A stretch of 64,000 nt of DNA from CAZJGG01 sp964545475 (lineage in GTDB: Bacteria; Bacillota; Clostridia; Lachnospirales; JAISER01), in NCBI GenBank assembly GCA_964545475.1, contig CAZJGG010000001.1, forward strand, positions 1 to 64,000, written 5' to 3'. This document shows, in pieces, positions 7,374-14,977 of this stretch (position 1 is the stretch's first letter; each line of letters begins with the position of its first letter). Both the position numbers and the translations under genes were made by a program. The notes under the pieces were generated by a model. The model saw nothing but the letters and a program-made list of their open reading frames with translations, searched no databases and was not told the DNA's origin.

Positions 7374-8074
7374 TGGATATAAAAATTTTAGCTTCCGGCA
7401 GCACTGGCAACTGCTATAGAATTTCTGACGGTAAAACATCACTACTGCTAGATGCCGGAATACCTTTTAAAAAAATTCAGGTGGAATGTAGGTTTAAAAT
7501 AAGTGATATACAAGGCTGCCTTATTACTCACACCCACCTAGACCATAGCAAAGCAGCAAAAGACCTTGTAAAAAACAGCATTGACGTTTATACATCTCAA
7601 GGCACTATTGCTGCTTGTAATTTAACAGGACATAGAATACATGCTGTTTCAGCCCTTAGTAAATTTAATATTGGAACATTTGAAATTATACCATTTGACG
7701 TTGAGCATGATGCGCCGGAGCCGTTAGGGTTTGTAATGGCTTCGGCACACACAGGAGAAAAACTTCTTTATATCACTGATACTTATTACATTAAATATAA
7801 GTTTCAAGGGTTAACCCACATTATGGCGGAATGCAATTATGATGCTGAAATACTGTATCAAAACGTACGAAATAATACCCTACCCGATTTTGTAGCAAAA
7901 AGAATAATAAAAAGCCATATGAATATAAACAATTTTTTAGACATGCTTAAAGTCAATGACTTAAGTAAAATTCAACAAATTTATTTACTTCATTTGTCGG
8001 ATAGCAACGGCAACGAAATAGAGTTTAAAGAAAAGGTTCAAAAGCTTGTGGGGACAGAAGTTTATGTTTTTTAA
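7373..8074 (+). CDS. Metallo-beta-lactamase-fold hydrolase
   Basis: A 233-residue protein with the metal-binding motif HTHLDH (residues 53-58), the LLLDAG strand upstream of it and a second-metal aspartate in LLYITDTYY. It resembles the phosphodiesterase/nuclease branch of the MBL fold. Proteins of this kind regularly sit directly after recT in Firmicute phages, so a nuclease role in recombination is a reasonable inference. The start codon overlaps the recT stop by one base, which indicates coupling. Confidence 0.75.
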   Translation: MDIKILASGSTGNCYRISDGKTSLLLDAGIPFKKIQVECRFKISDIQGCLITHTHLDHSKAAKDLVKNSIDVYTSQGTIAACNLTGHRIHAVSALSKFNIGTFEIIPFDVEHDAPEPLGFVMASAHTGEKLLYITDTYYIKYKFQGLTHIMAECNYDAEILYQNVRNNTLPDFVAKRIIKSHMNINNFLDMLKVNDLSKIQQIYLLHLSDSNGNEIEFKEKVQKLVGTEVYVF

Positions 8075-8091
8075 AAAGAAGGGGGGCGCTT

Positions 8092-8727
8092 ATGTTTAAG
8101 GAAGTAAAGGCAAAAGTACATAAAGAAACGAAAGAAGGCACTTACTTTTTCGTTTTAGTTCCCCATGAGAGCTTAACGGATAAAGTTAAAAAGTTTACCG
8201 ATAACGGCATTTTAAAAGGCGAACTAAGAATAGATGACGGTCGGCATATAACAGCAGAGCAAAGAAAAAGAGCATATGCTACACTTGCAGATATAGCCAC
8301 TCATTTAGGCTATCCACCGGAAGAACTAAAGGAAATAATGAAATATCGTTTTGTAGCTGCAACAGGCAATGATTATTTTTCTTTTAGAAATTGCAGTATA
8401 ACAACTGCAAGGCATTTTGTAAACTTTATAATTGATTTCGCCCTTGAGTGGGGTATTCCTCTTTCTGAATCGCTGATTGACAGGACAGATGACATCAATG
8501 CCGCAATATATTCTTCACTTAAGCATAAGCGTTGCATTGTTTGCGGCAAAGAAGGCGAAGTACATCATTGGATAGCAATTGGAATGGGGCAGGACAGGGA
8601 AAAATTTGACGATAGCAGACTTCCTAAGCTGTGCATATGCCGCCTGCATCATAATGAATCACACCAAATTGGCAACGTAGAATTTGAAAAGAAATATCAT
8701 GTTTATGGAATAGTTTACAAAGAATAA
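8092..8727 (+). CDS. Putative HNH-type nuclease
   Basis: A 211-residue protein. The N-terminal half carries KGELRIDDGRHITAEQRKRA, typical of the phage 'putative HNHc nuclease' family. The C-terminal third holds the metal site: CIVCGKEGEVHHW (about residues 148-160), then CICRLHHNESHQIG with clustered histidines. It is probably a structure-specific endonuclease of the recombination or replication module, similar in position to Holliday junction resolvases of other phages. A GGGGGGC site precedes ATG 8092. Confidence 0.75.
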   Translation: MFKEVKAKVHKETKEGTYFFVLVPHESLTDKVKKFTDNGILKGELRIDDGRHITAEQRKRAYATLADIATHLGYPPEELKEIMKYRFVAATGNDYFSFRNCSITTARHFVNFIIDFALEWGIPLSESLIDRTDDINAAIYSSLKHKRCIVCGKEGEVHHWIAIGMGQDREKFDDSRLPKLCICRLHHNESHQIGNVEFEKKYHVYGIVYKE

Positions 8728-8751
8728 CCACATATGAACGGTGGTGACGAA

Positions 8752-9666
8752 TTGAATTTTGAAACAGAAGTTATTTGTTTTTATGATTGGCTCGAAACAA
8801 ACTCCGTGGGATCATCTTCCATCAACTTATGGTTTGCGCTATTGCATACATGGTTTAAAGCAGGATGCCCAGTAGAGTTTGCGGTGGCTATATCTGTTTT
8901 AGAAACAAAAACTGGATTAAAGAAAGATGCTATATATGATGCAAGAAATAAATTGCAACAAGTGGGAAGGGTGTTGTGGCGTGAAAGAAAGGGTAATCAA
9001 TCGGCAATGTACAAAATTGTGTCTTTTATTACGACACAGACAGTTTGTATCGGAAATACCGACACAAACACCCACACGAAACCCACGCAAACACCCACGC
9101 AATACCCCACGCAAGTACCAACCATTATTAGTAGTAGTAATAGTAATATATATAATAATACTCCTACTAATAATGTATCGGAAATACCGACACAAACACC
9201 CACGCAGACAGTTTGTATCGGAAATACCGACACAAATACCCACGGAAAGCCTTTAGAAGATGATGGTACTTGCAATCCATTTATCCACTATCAAAGGCTT
9301 TTCGGAGTATTGCGCCCATTAGCCGTAGAAGAAATTAAAGACTATTCGGCGCAAGGGCTGGAAGATAAACTTATTTGTTTAGCAATGGACAGAAGCCACG
9401 AAAACGGCGCTGGACACTGGAATTATGCAAAAAAAATACTAGACAGATGTGTTTTTGAAAAGGTTCTAAATGTTGACGTTTTTCTAGCGAAAGAAGAAGA
9501 ATTTCGGGCTAAAAAAACTATAAAAATAAACAAAGATAGTCAGCAGTCTGTAAAAAGCAAATTTGCCAATTTCTCTCAGAGAGATTGGAATTATGAAGAC
9601 ATTGAGCGCAAGAGTCAAGAGGCATTAATACAGGAGTTTAATAACAATATCGGTAATCAACAGTAG
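8752..9666 (+). CDS. Replisome organizer / replication initiator
   Basis: A 304-residue DnaD-like protein. The N-terminal 90 residues form a winged-helix domain (NLWFALLHTWFKAGCPVEF, KTGLKKDAIYDARNKLQQVG); a T/P/Q-rich linker with sequence repeats follows; the C-terminal domain (about residues 175-245, FIHYQRLFGVLRPLAVEEI) resembles the DnaD C-terminal module. Such proteins bind the phage origin and load the host helicase. Three 29-bp iterons sit in the linker-coding DNA, so the protein probably binds its own gene, as lambda O does. TTG 8752 is chosen as start because GGTGGTGA lies seven bases upstream; ATG 8734 is possible but has no clear site. Confidence 0.75.
   Translation: MNFETEVICFYDWLETNSVGSSSINLWFALLHTWFKAGCPVEFAVAISVLETKTGLKKDAIYDARNKLQQVGRVLWRERKGNQSAMYKIVSFITTQTVCIGNTDTNTHTKPTQTPTQYPTQVPTIISSSNSNIYNNTPTNNVSEIPTQTPTQTVCIGNTDTNTHGKPLEDDGTCNPFIHYQRLFGVLRPLAVEEIKDYSAQGLEDKLICLAMDRSHENGAGHWNYAKKILDRCVFEKVLNVDVFLAKEEEFRAKKTIKINKDSQQSVKSKFANFSQRDWNYEDIERKSQEALIQEFNNNIGNQQ
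9047..9243 (+). other. Probable phage replication origin with iterons
   Basis: Three copies of a 29-bp repeat lie at 9047-9075, 9175-9203 and 9215-9243 (the third has one mismatch). Each holds the dyad TCGG-AAATA-CCGA. Further CCCACGCAA repeats follow copy 1, and an AT-rich island (9120-9178, with TAATAGTAATATATATAATA) separates copy 1 from copies 2 and 3. Iterons plus an AT-rich stretch inside the initiator gene is the classical phage origin layout, as in lambda O. Confidence 0.65.
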
Positions 9667-9670
9667 GAAG

Positions 9671-10474
9671 GTGAGTAACGTTAAAGGTGACATTAACCAT
9701 AGCAATGAGTTTATAGGGCTAATCAACAAGCTTTCGCAAAAATACAGCTCATGGAAAGTATTTGAGGATTTCCTTGCAATGTCTGCAATTTCTATAAGTA
9801 ATGCTATTGATTGGGTTCACCGAGAGCAAAGAGAGGCGGAATATCTCTCTATAGTCGAAAGGTACACAAAAGAAGAAATTGATATGTTTCCGAAAATGCT
9901 TGCCCACATCATAGAGGAACTTGAAAAACACGCAGAATATCCTGTAGATGTTTTAGGAAAAATATTCCATGAGCTTGAGCTTCACAACAAATACAAAGGG
10001 CAGTTTTTCACCCCACAGCATATATGTGATTTTATGGGTATGGCAGCTTTAGACGAACATGATCCTGACATTGAAAAAAAGGGTTACATAAGCCTTTGCG
10101 AGCCTTGCGCAGGCAGCGGTGCCATGATTCTTGGATTTGCAAAGGCAATGAAGAATAACGGGTACAGTTTTAATACGCAAATGGTTGTAAAAGCAACGGA
10201 TATTGACATCAAATGCGTTCACATGTGCTACTTACAGCTTAGCCTATATGGCATACCTGCGGTGGTGGTACATGGAAACACACTATCTATGCAGGAGTGG
10301 TCCAGATGGTACACACCGGTTTATATGATTGACGGATGGGCATGGCGGAGAATAAGTGAGGATAATCAAGATAAACAGCAGATGAATAACGAACAAACCA
10401 GCGAAAAACACAAGTTTTATTTCACATTTAACCTAGATAATTTAACAAAAGAATCACAGCTAAGCCTATTTTAA
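9671..10474 (+). CDS. N6-DNA-methyltransferase-like protein with clamp-binding tail
   Basis: A 267-residue protein. Residues 108-160 (YKGQFFTPQHICDFMGMAAL, then EPCAGSGA at 144-151) are the SAM-binding half of a type I modification-subunit-like adenine methyltransferase. The catalytic (N/D)PP(Y/F) motif expected some 60 residues later is not seen; that place reads YTPVYMIDGW. It may therefore be inactive or act on another substrate. The last five residues, QLSLF, match the consensus sliding-clamp-binding pentapeptide, and this phage encodes its own clamp at 13598. The start is GTG 9671. Confidence 0.7.
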   Translation: MSNVKGDINHSNEFIGLINKLSQKYSSWKVFEDFLAMSAISISNAIDWVHREQREAEYLSIVERYTKEEIDMFPKMLAHIIEELEKHAEYPVDVLGKIFHELELHNKYKGQFFTPQHICDFMGMAALDEHDPDIEKKGYISLCEPCAGSGAMILGFAKAMKNNGYSFNTQMVVKATDIDIKCVHMCYLQLSLYGIPAVVVHGNTLSMQEWSRWYTPVYMIDGWAWRRISEDNQDKQQMNNEQTSEKHKFYFTFNLDNLTKESQLSLF

Positions 10475-10492
10475 ACGATTGGAGGTCTTTAA

Positions 10493-10933
10493 ATGAAACA
10501 GGAAGCAATAAAGAAAATTACTGAAAGTTTGCAGGGCATTGAGGAAAAAAGAGTTCCAGCAGAACCGATTGCAGAGTTTCTAAAAAATAAATGTGAAGAT
10601 GAAGAGTTTGCCACCCTTGTTATGCAAGAACATAAAAGTCTTAAAAGATGCTTGGATTTCGTTTATGAACAGGCAAGAAAGCATTTAGACGGTGCAAACG
10701 GTTGGATTGATGATAATGACGTTTATATGATGGCCGTTGATTATTTTGCATTAGATGACGAAGAACTAGAGCGCAAAAAAGCTGAGGAAGAAAAGAAACT
10801 TGAAGAGGAACGCAAACAGCGTGATGTAGAAAAAAAGAAGAAACAAGCTGAAGAAAAGGAAAGTAAAACCAAGGAATCCAAACAACAAGCAGCTGCTAAA
10901 AAAGTTGCTGAAAATCAATTATCGCTGTTTTGA
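10493..10933 (+). CDS. PcfK-like protein with clamp-binding tail
   Basis: A 146-residue protein. Residues 1-90 are a compact helical domain of the PcfK type (RCLDFVYEQARKHLDGANGW, then DDNDVYMMAVDYFALDD); residues 90-135 are a highly charged K/E coiled coil; the end is NQLSLF. PcfK is named from the conjugative plasmid pCF10, where its role is poorly known, and is often found next to PcfJ, as here. QLSLF at the very end again matches a sliding-clamp-binding motif. A TTGGAGG site precedes ATG 10493. Confidence 0.7.
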   Translation: MKQEAIKKITESLQGIEEKRVPAEPIAEFLKNKCEDEEFATLVMQEHKSLKRCLDFVYEQARKHLDGANGWIDDNDVYMMAVDYFALDDEELERKKAEEEKKLEEERKQRDVEKKKKQAEEKESKTKESKQQAAAKKVAENQLSLF

Positions 10934-10948
10934 TGGAGGTAATGTCAT

Positions 10949-12916
10949 TTGGATAAGAAAGAGTTAAAGCTGCTCAAGATAGAGCAGCTCCCAAACACTA
11001 TTGAGACGTCGCAAATCTCTGATAGTATGAAAATTAGATATGCCTTTGTAGCAAAAAAGCATAGCCTAGGGAAAGAGCAAATATTAGAAGTAATCTTCTT
11101 TTCCCTTTATACCAAGATAGCAGAATTTAGAGTGTTTTTCAATAAAAATTTATTTATTACAGAGAAATTAAACCCAGAACGCTGCTGGTCTGAAAGCACA
11201 ATTGAAAACTTAATTTGTGCGTGGAACACCGGAATTGTATGCGCCAATGAACATTCCAAGGAGCTTATATGCAAGTATTTTAAAACGGAGGAAAATCCTT
11301 ACAAAGCAATGCGAGAATTCCAGGCGAAACTAAGAAAAACACAATTAGCGCAGCGTCACAAGAAAGAGACAGATAAAATAGATGCACATATGAAATTGAT
11401 GCCAAGCCTGCCTAAATATTTTGAAAGATGGGTCAATGAAGTTGCGCTTAACAAAAGCCGGTATATCTACTACAAAAAAGTCACCTCAAATAAGATGGAG
11501 GGTTTTTGCACATCGTGTCTTTCAAACGTTACTTATCATATTTCAAAAAACAATCAATTCAAGGACGTGCGCCACAACCAACCTGGCAAGTGCCCGTTGT
11601 GTGGCAACCGTGTTATATATAAAGCCGTAGGAAAGACGACATTACTAGTTGATTATGTTAATGCGGCTATTATACAAAAAACTAAAAAGGGCTTGGTTGT
11701 TAGGTATTTTGCCGTAACTAAGGAATATAAGGGTCATTATAAAAACCCCACGCTTCACATCCATGAACAGGTGCGGGATTTTTATGAAGACGGTCAATGC
11801 ATTACCTATGAATACAACAATTACAAGCAAACCGGGCGTTTAAGATGGTGTTACAGCGCTAATAGGTTTAACCCTTACAATGCGTGTTTGTATACCCGAA
11901 ATTTAAGGCGTGTCTTAAACGATACAGAGTGGAAATACAGCTGCATATATGAATTAGCAAAAAATATGGATAATTTCAATGTGGACATGTACCTTAGGGC
12001 TTATAAAAATTACCCAGTATATGAATACCTTATCAGGCTTAGATTATTCAAATTGGTTGCTGAAAACACAACGGGTTATAGGTACAACAGCGAGATTAAT
12101 TTAAATGGCAACGGTATAAATGAAGTTCTGGGCATTGACAAGCTAATGCTTAAACAGCTACAGCGGATTAATGGATCAATTGAACACTTGGCGCTTTTAA
12201 AGTTAGCCTATAAGGCGACCATATATCTAAAAGACGATGAAATAAACTGGGTGGTTAAAAATGGGGTTAATGCTGACAATTTTGTAAAATTACTTAAATA
12301 CACCACGGCTCACAAGGTCATTAAATACGTCGAAAACTGTTGTGTAACAATGAAAAAACAGCTTAAAGCGGACGATGGGTTTTTCGCATACGGAAGCCCA
12401 CAAGCAAACATTGTAAACGACTGGAGAGATTATCTCGAAAATAGCGCATTACTAGGATACGACCTAAAAAACAGTATGCTGTTATTTCCAATGGATCTAA
12501 AATCACGCCATGATGAGGTGGTAGTGCGGATTAATGCCGAAAGTAACGAGCTCTTTAACAAAGCTATTATTGAAATGTCAGAGAAACTAAACTCAAGGTT
12601 CGGATATAAGGGCAAATCTCTTATTATTTACGCACCAAGGTCCGCTGATGAAATTATAGCTGAGGGACATGCATTGCATCATTGTGTGGGAGGCAGATTA
12701 TATATTGAGGGAATGGCTAAAGGCGAACACATCATTTTGTTTATTCGCAGGGTCACTCAACCGGATGAGCCATTTTATACAATTGAGATTAAGGATAACA
12801 TTGTAAACCAGTGTCGGGGAAAAAATAACCACGGAATGACAGATGAAGTAAAGCAATTCATTTCTGAATGGCAGAAAAAGAAGCTGAAAGTTAATAAAAC
12901 TGATAAAAGCGCATAA
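10949..12916 (+). CDS. PcfJ-like protein
   Basis: A 655-residue protein starting at TTG 10949, nine bases after GGAGG. It has a cysteine cluster near residues 188-222 (CTSC, then CPLCGN, a probable zinc ribbon) and the diagnostic PcfJ C-terminal block EGHALHHCVGG (about residues 570-580), followed by HIILFIRR and FYTIEIKDNIVNQCRGKNN. PcfJ proteins occur on conjugative plasmids and in prophages next to PcfK; the biochemical function is not established. The HHCVGG block looks like a catalytic or metal site. Confidence 0.8.
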   Translation: MDKKELKLLKIEQLPNTIETSQISDSMKIRYAFVAKKHSLGKEQILEVIFFSLYTKIAEFRVFFNKNLFITEKLNPERCWSESTIENLICAWNTGIVCANEHSKELICKYFKTEENPYKAMREFQAKLRKTQLAQRHKKETDKIDAHMKLMPSLPKYFERWVNEVALNKSRYIYYKKVTSNKMEGFCTSCLSNVTYHISKNNQFKDVRHNQPGKCPLCGNRVIYKAVGKTTLLVDYVNAAIIQKTKKGLVVRYFAVTKEYKGHYKNPTLHIHEQVRDFYEDGQCITYEYNNYKQTGRLRWCYSANRFNPYNACLYTRNLRRVLNDTEWKYSCIYELAKNMDNFNVDMYLRAYKNYPVYEYLIRLRLFKLVAENTTGYRYNSEINLNGNGINEVLGIDKLMLKQLQRINGSIEHLALLKLAYKATIYLKDDEINWVVKNGVNADNFVKLLKYTTAHKVIKYVENCCVTMKKQLKADDGFFAYGSPQANIVNDWRDYLENSALLGYDLKNSMLLFPMDLKSRHDEVVVRINAESNELFNKAIIEMSEKLNSRFGYKGKSLIIYAPRSADEIIAEGHALHHCVGGRLYIEGMAKGEHIILFIRRVTQPDEPFYTIEIKDNIVNQCRGKNNHGMTDEVKQFISEWQKKKLKVNKTDKSA

Positions 12917-12932
12917 GAGAGGGGTAATTAAT

Positions 12933-13076
12933 ATTAAGTCAACTAATTTTAATACATTTGATAAATCAACATTATGCAGAATGATTATAAATACTGTTCG
13001 TGCAGCTAAAGGTTTGCCTCCACTTAAGAGTAAATGTGTCGGGCAATCTTCTGAAAGCAAAAAGGGGGAGGTTTAA
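12933..13076 (+). CDS. Possible small protein with non-standard start
   Basis: A 47-residue open frame lies between PcfJ and the gene at 13078. GAGAGGGG (12917-12924) is a good ribosome binding site, but the codon at the right distance is ATT (12933), followed by KSTNFNTFDKSTLCRMIINT and a polar end. The first ATG in frame is 16 codons later and has no site. Either ATT is used, or an ATG was mutated and the gene is dying. No family is recognised. Confidence 0.35.
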   Translation: MKSTNFNTFDKSTLCRMIINTVRAAKGLPPLKSKCVGQSSESKKGEV

Positions 13077-13077
13077 C

Positions 13078-13377
13078 ATGGCTAAAGTAAAAAACGGCTA
13101 TGAAGCTTTGATTACAAGAGAACAATTTAACGAACTTAGGAAAATGGATAGGGTAGAAACAGAGGCTTTTCTAAGGGTTATTTTTGAAAAAGGTTATACC
13201 AAAGGATATAAGGAAGCCGAAATCAAACTTTGCGAAGACTCTAGAGTAAGTAAAAAGGCAAACATTAGGGGTGAAATTGTTTCTTTTCTTTCCTCAATAC
13301 CAGGTTTTGGACCAGCAACATTGCGAAAAATAAAAGAAGCCTTGGAAAAGTGGTGCGAACCAGATGTCGTACAATAA
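13078..13377 (+). CDS. Small protein with helix-hairpin-helix-like end
   Basis: A 99-residue basic protein from ATG 13078, behind AAAGGGGGAGG. The frame is open further upstream but the strong site fixes this start. The C-terminal 35 residues (FLSSIPGFGPATLRKIKEAL) resemble a helix-hairpin-helix DNA-binding motif. It lies between PcfJ and the sliding clamp, so a replication or DNA-binding role is plausible. Confidence 0.55.
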   Translation: MAKVKNGYEALITREQFNELRKMDRVETEAFLRVIFEKGYTKGYKEAEIKLCEDSRVSKKANIRGEIVSFLSSIPGFGPATLRKIKEALEKWCEPDVVQ

Positions 13378-13399
13378 GCTACCCCCATCAAATAGAGGC

Positions 13400-13414
13400 T
13401 TAAATTTAATTTAA
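13400..13414. repeat. AT-rich perfect palindrome
   Basis: TTAAATT-T-AATTTAA is a perfect 7-bp inverted repeat in the 105-base gap before the small membrane gene and the clamp gene. It could be an operator; no protein can be assigned. Confidence 0.3.
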
Positions 13415-13482
13415 AACATAAGTATTGCCTGAAAAGGGTTACTTACACTATTAAAAAGGTATTGTTGATTGAGGTGTTATGC

Positions 13483-13632
13483 ATGGTTAAGACAGATTTA
13501 TTAGCTTTGATGTGCATGGTTATGTTGGTAAAGATATTTATTTATTTTGCAAAAATTATGTTTAAACTAGCAATCAATAAAATAGGGGGCAACAAAGATG
13601 GATATAAAAATAGAAAAAAACACGTTACTTAA
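13483..13632 (+). CDS. Small membrane protein overlapping dnaN start
   Basis: A 49-residue frame starts at ATG 13483, six bases after GAGGTG. It has one strong hydrophobic helix (residues 6-32, LLALMCMVMLVKIFIYFAKI) and a basic tail, and overlaps the clamp gene by 35 bases in another frame; the clamp's own ribosome binding site lies inside it. The binding site and hydrophobic pattern make it a likely real gene. Function unknown. Confidence 0.5.
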   Translation: MVKTDLLALMCMVMLVKIFIYFAKIMFKLAINKIGGNKDGYKNRKKHVT

Positions 13633-14704
13633 TGGGCTTAACATAGTTTTAAAGGCTGTCAGTTACAGTAGTGTTATGCCAATATTAAAATGCGTATTGC
13701 TTAACGTTGAGGAAAGCGGCTTAAGGCTTACAACTAATGACTTGGAATTATGCATAGAAACTAAGGCACTTGATGCAGATATTGAACAAACAGGTAAAAT
13801 AGCCGTGGAAGCAAAGCTTTTCGCTGAGATTATAAAAAAACTGCCAGATGATTATGTGCAAATATTAACAACCGATAAGCTTGAGGTAGAAATAAAAAGC
13901 GGAAAATCAAAATTTAAAATTATGGGTCAAGACCCTGAGCAATTCCCAGCACTTCCAGAAGTTATAAAAGACAATAAGTTTACAATTGATCAGGGAACTT
14001 TAAAAGACGTGCTAAGACAAACATGCTTTTCAATTGATGCTGAGGCACAAAAAGCAGCTTTTACCGGTGAACTCTTCGATATTTCCAAAAGTGAAATTAA
14101 CTTGGTTTCTTCCGACGGATTTAGAATATCTCATCGTAGCCTTGAAGTTGATAAGACCGACTTAACATACAGTACAATCATTCCAGGCAAATCTATAATT
14201 GATATTATGAAAATTTTAGAAACAAGCGACAGCAAGGCAAATATATACTTTGAGAAAACATATGCTCTTTTTGACCTTGAAACATGTAAAGTCATTACAA
14301 GAGTAATTGCAGCAGATTTTATTGATTACCAAAATTTTTTTAATGCTGAATATTCAACTCTTGTTAAATTGAATACAGAAGATTTTATTAACTGCGTAGA
14401 TAGAGCCTGTATTGTAGCCGAAACTAATAAAAAAACACCTGTAAAGCTGGATATAAAAGATAAAAGCATAGCTATAACATCTCAAACACAGGTTGGTAAT
14501 GTTTACGAAGAAATAAATGCCGATATTGACGGCAACTGTTTAACAATCAGATTTAATCCAAGGTACTTAATGGAAGCATTAAGGGCTATCGAAGATGAAG
14601 AGGTAACGATACAGTTTAGCTCATCACTTACACCATGTATTATACGTCCTGTTGATAGCGGTAATTTTGAATATTTGATTCTGCCGTTAAGATTGGAAAA
14701 TTAA
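13598..14704 (+). CDS. dnaN: DNA polymerase III beta sliding clamp, phage-encoded
   Basis: A 368-residue beta clamp of full normal length, with the three repeated clamp domains. Diagnostic segments are VLLNVEESGLRLTTNDLELC (domain 1), QTCFSIDAEAQKAAFTGELF and SSDGFRISHRSL (domain 2), and the end FEYLILPLRLEN (equivalent to the bacterial LPMRL). The ring holds the host replicase and other proteins on DNA. A phage copy lets the phage recruit its own clients; several phage proteins here carry C-terminal QL(S/T)L(F/V) sequences. The start ATG 13598 follows ATAGGGGGC. Confidence 0.92.
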   Translation: MDIKIEKNTLLNGLNIVLKAVSYSSVMPILKCVLLNVEESGLRLTTNDLELCIETKALDADIEQTGKIAVEAKLFAEIIKKLPDDYVQILTTDKLEVEIKSGKSKFKIMGQDPEQFPALPEVIKDNKFTIDQGTLKDVLRQTCFSIDAEAQKAAFTGELFDISKSEINLVSSDGFRISHRSLEVDKTDLTYSTIIPGKSIIDIMKILETSDSKANIYFEKTYALFDLETCKVITRVIAADFIDYQNFFNAEYSTLVKLNTEDFINCVDRACIVAETNKKTPVKLDIKDKSIAITSQTQVGNVYEEINADIDGNCLTIRFNPRYLMEALRAIEDEEVTIQFSSSLTPCIIRPVDSGNFEYLILPLRLEN

Positions 14705-14731
14705 TAAACAAACCATTAAAGGTTGATGTTT

Positions 14732-14977
14732 ATGGACAAATTGGACTATGCAATATTAGATGTATTGTTAAATACTTTTGGAGCTGTTACAAGGATGAAA
14801 TCTGTAACTTTAAAAGTTATTTTAACTGAAATACAAATTAATGATAGAACTCTCTATCGTAGATTAAAAAATCTTTTGATTAGAAACTATATTTTAAAAG
14901 GCATTCAAGATATTAGAGAACACACATATTACATCAGCGAACATGGAATGAAAATATTAGAGGAGGCTTTGAAATGA
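14732..14977 (+). CDS. TubR-like winged-helix DNA-binding protein
   Basis: An 81-residue winged helix-turn-helix protein: residues 1-20 form the first helix (MDKLDYAILDVLLNTFGAVT), INDRTLYRRLKNLLIRNYI is the recognition helix region, and HTYYISEHGMKILEEALK the wing and last helix. Its size and place, four bases overlapping a tubulin-like gene, match TubR, the centromere-binding adaptor and repressor of type III partition systems. ATG 14732 has AAAGG nine bases upstream; ATG 14726 and TTG 14723 are too close. Binding sites (tubC) are not seen directly upstream. Confidence 0.6.
   Translation: MDKLDYAILDVLLNTFGAVTRMKSVTLKVILTEIQINDRTLYRRLKNLLIRNYILKGIQDIREHTYYISEHGMKILEEALK

Noticed and set aside
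9047..9243. Possible CRISPR array because of 29-bp repeats
   Set aside because: Only three copies with unequal spacing (99 and 11 bases), inside a coding region and without cas genes.
8917..9275. Three overlapping frames of about 100 codons on both strands in the initiator gene
   Set aside because: They arise from the CACCCACGCA-type repeats and give low-complexity protein sequence; the repeats are better explained as iterons within the initiator gene.
13378..13482. Centromere (tubC-like iterons) for the tubulin system
   Set aside because: Only a single AT-rich palindrome is present; no repeated iterons were found here or directly upstream of the winged-helix gene.
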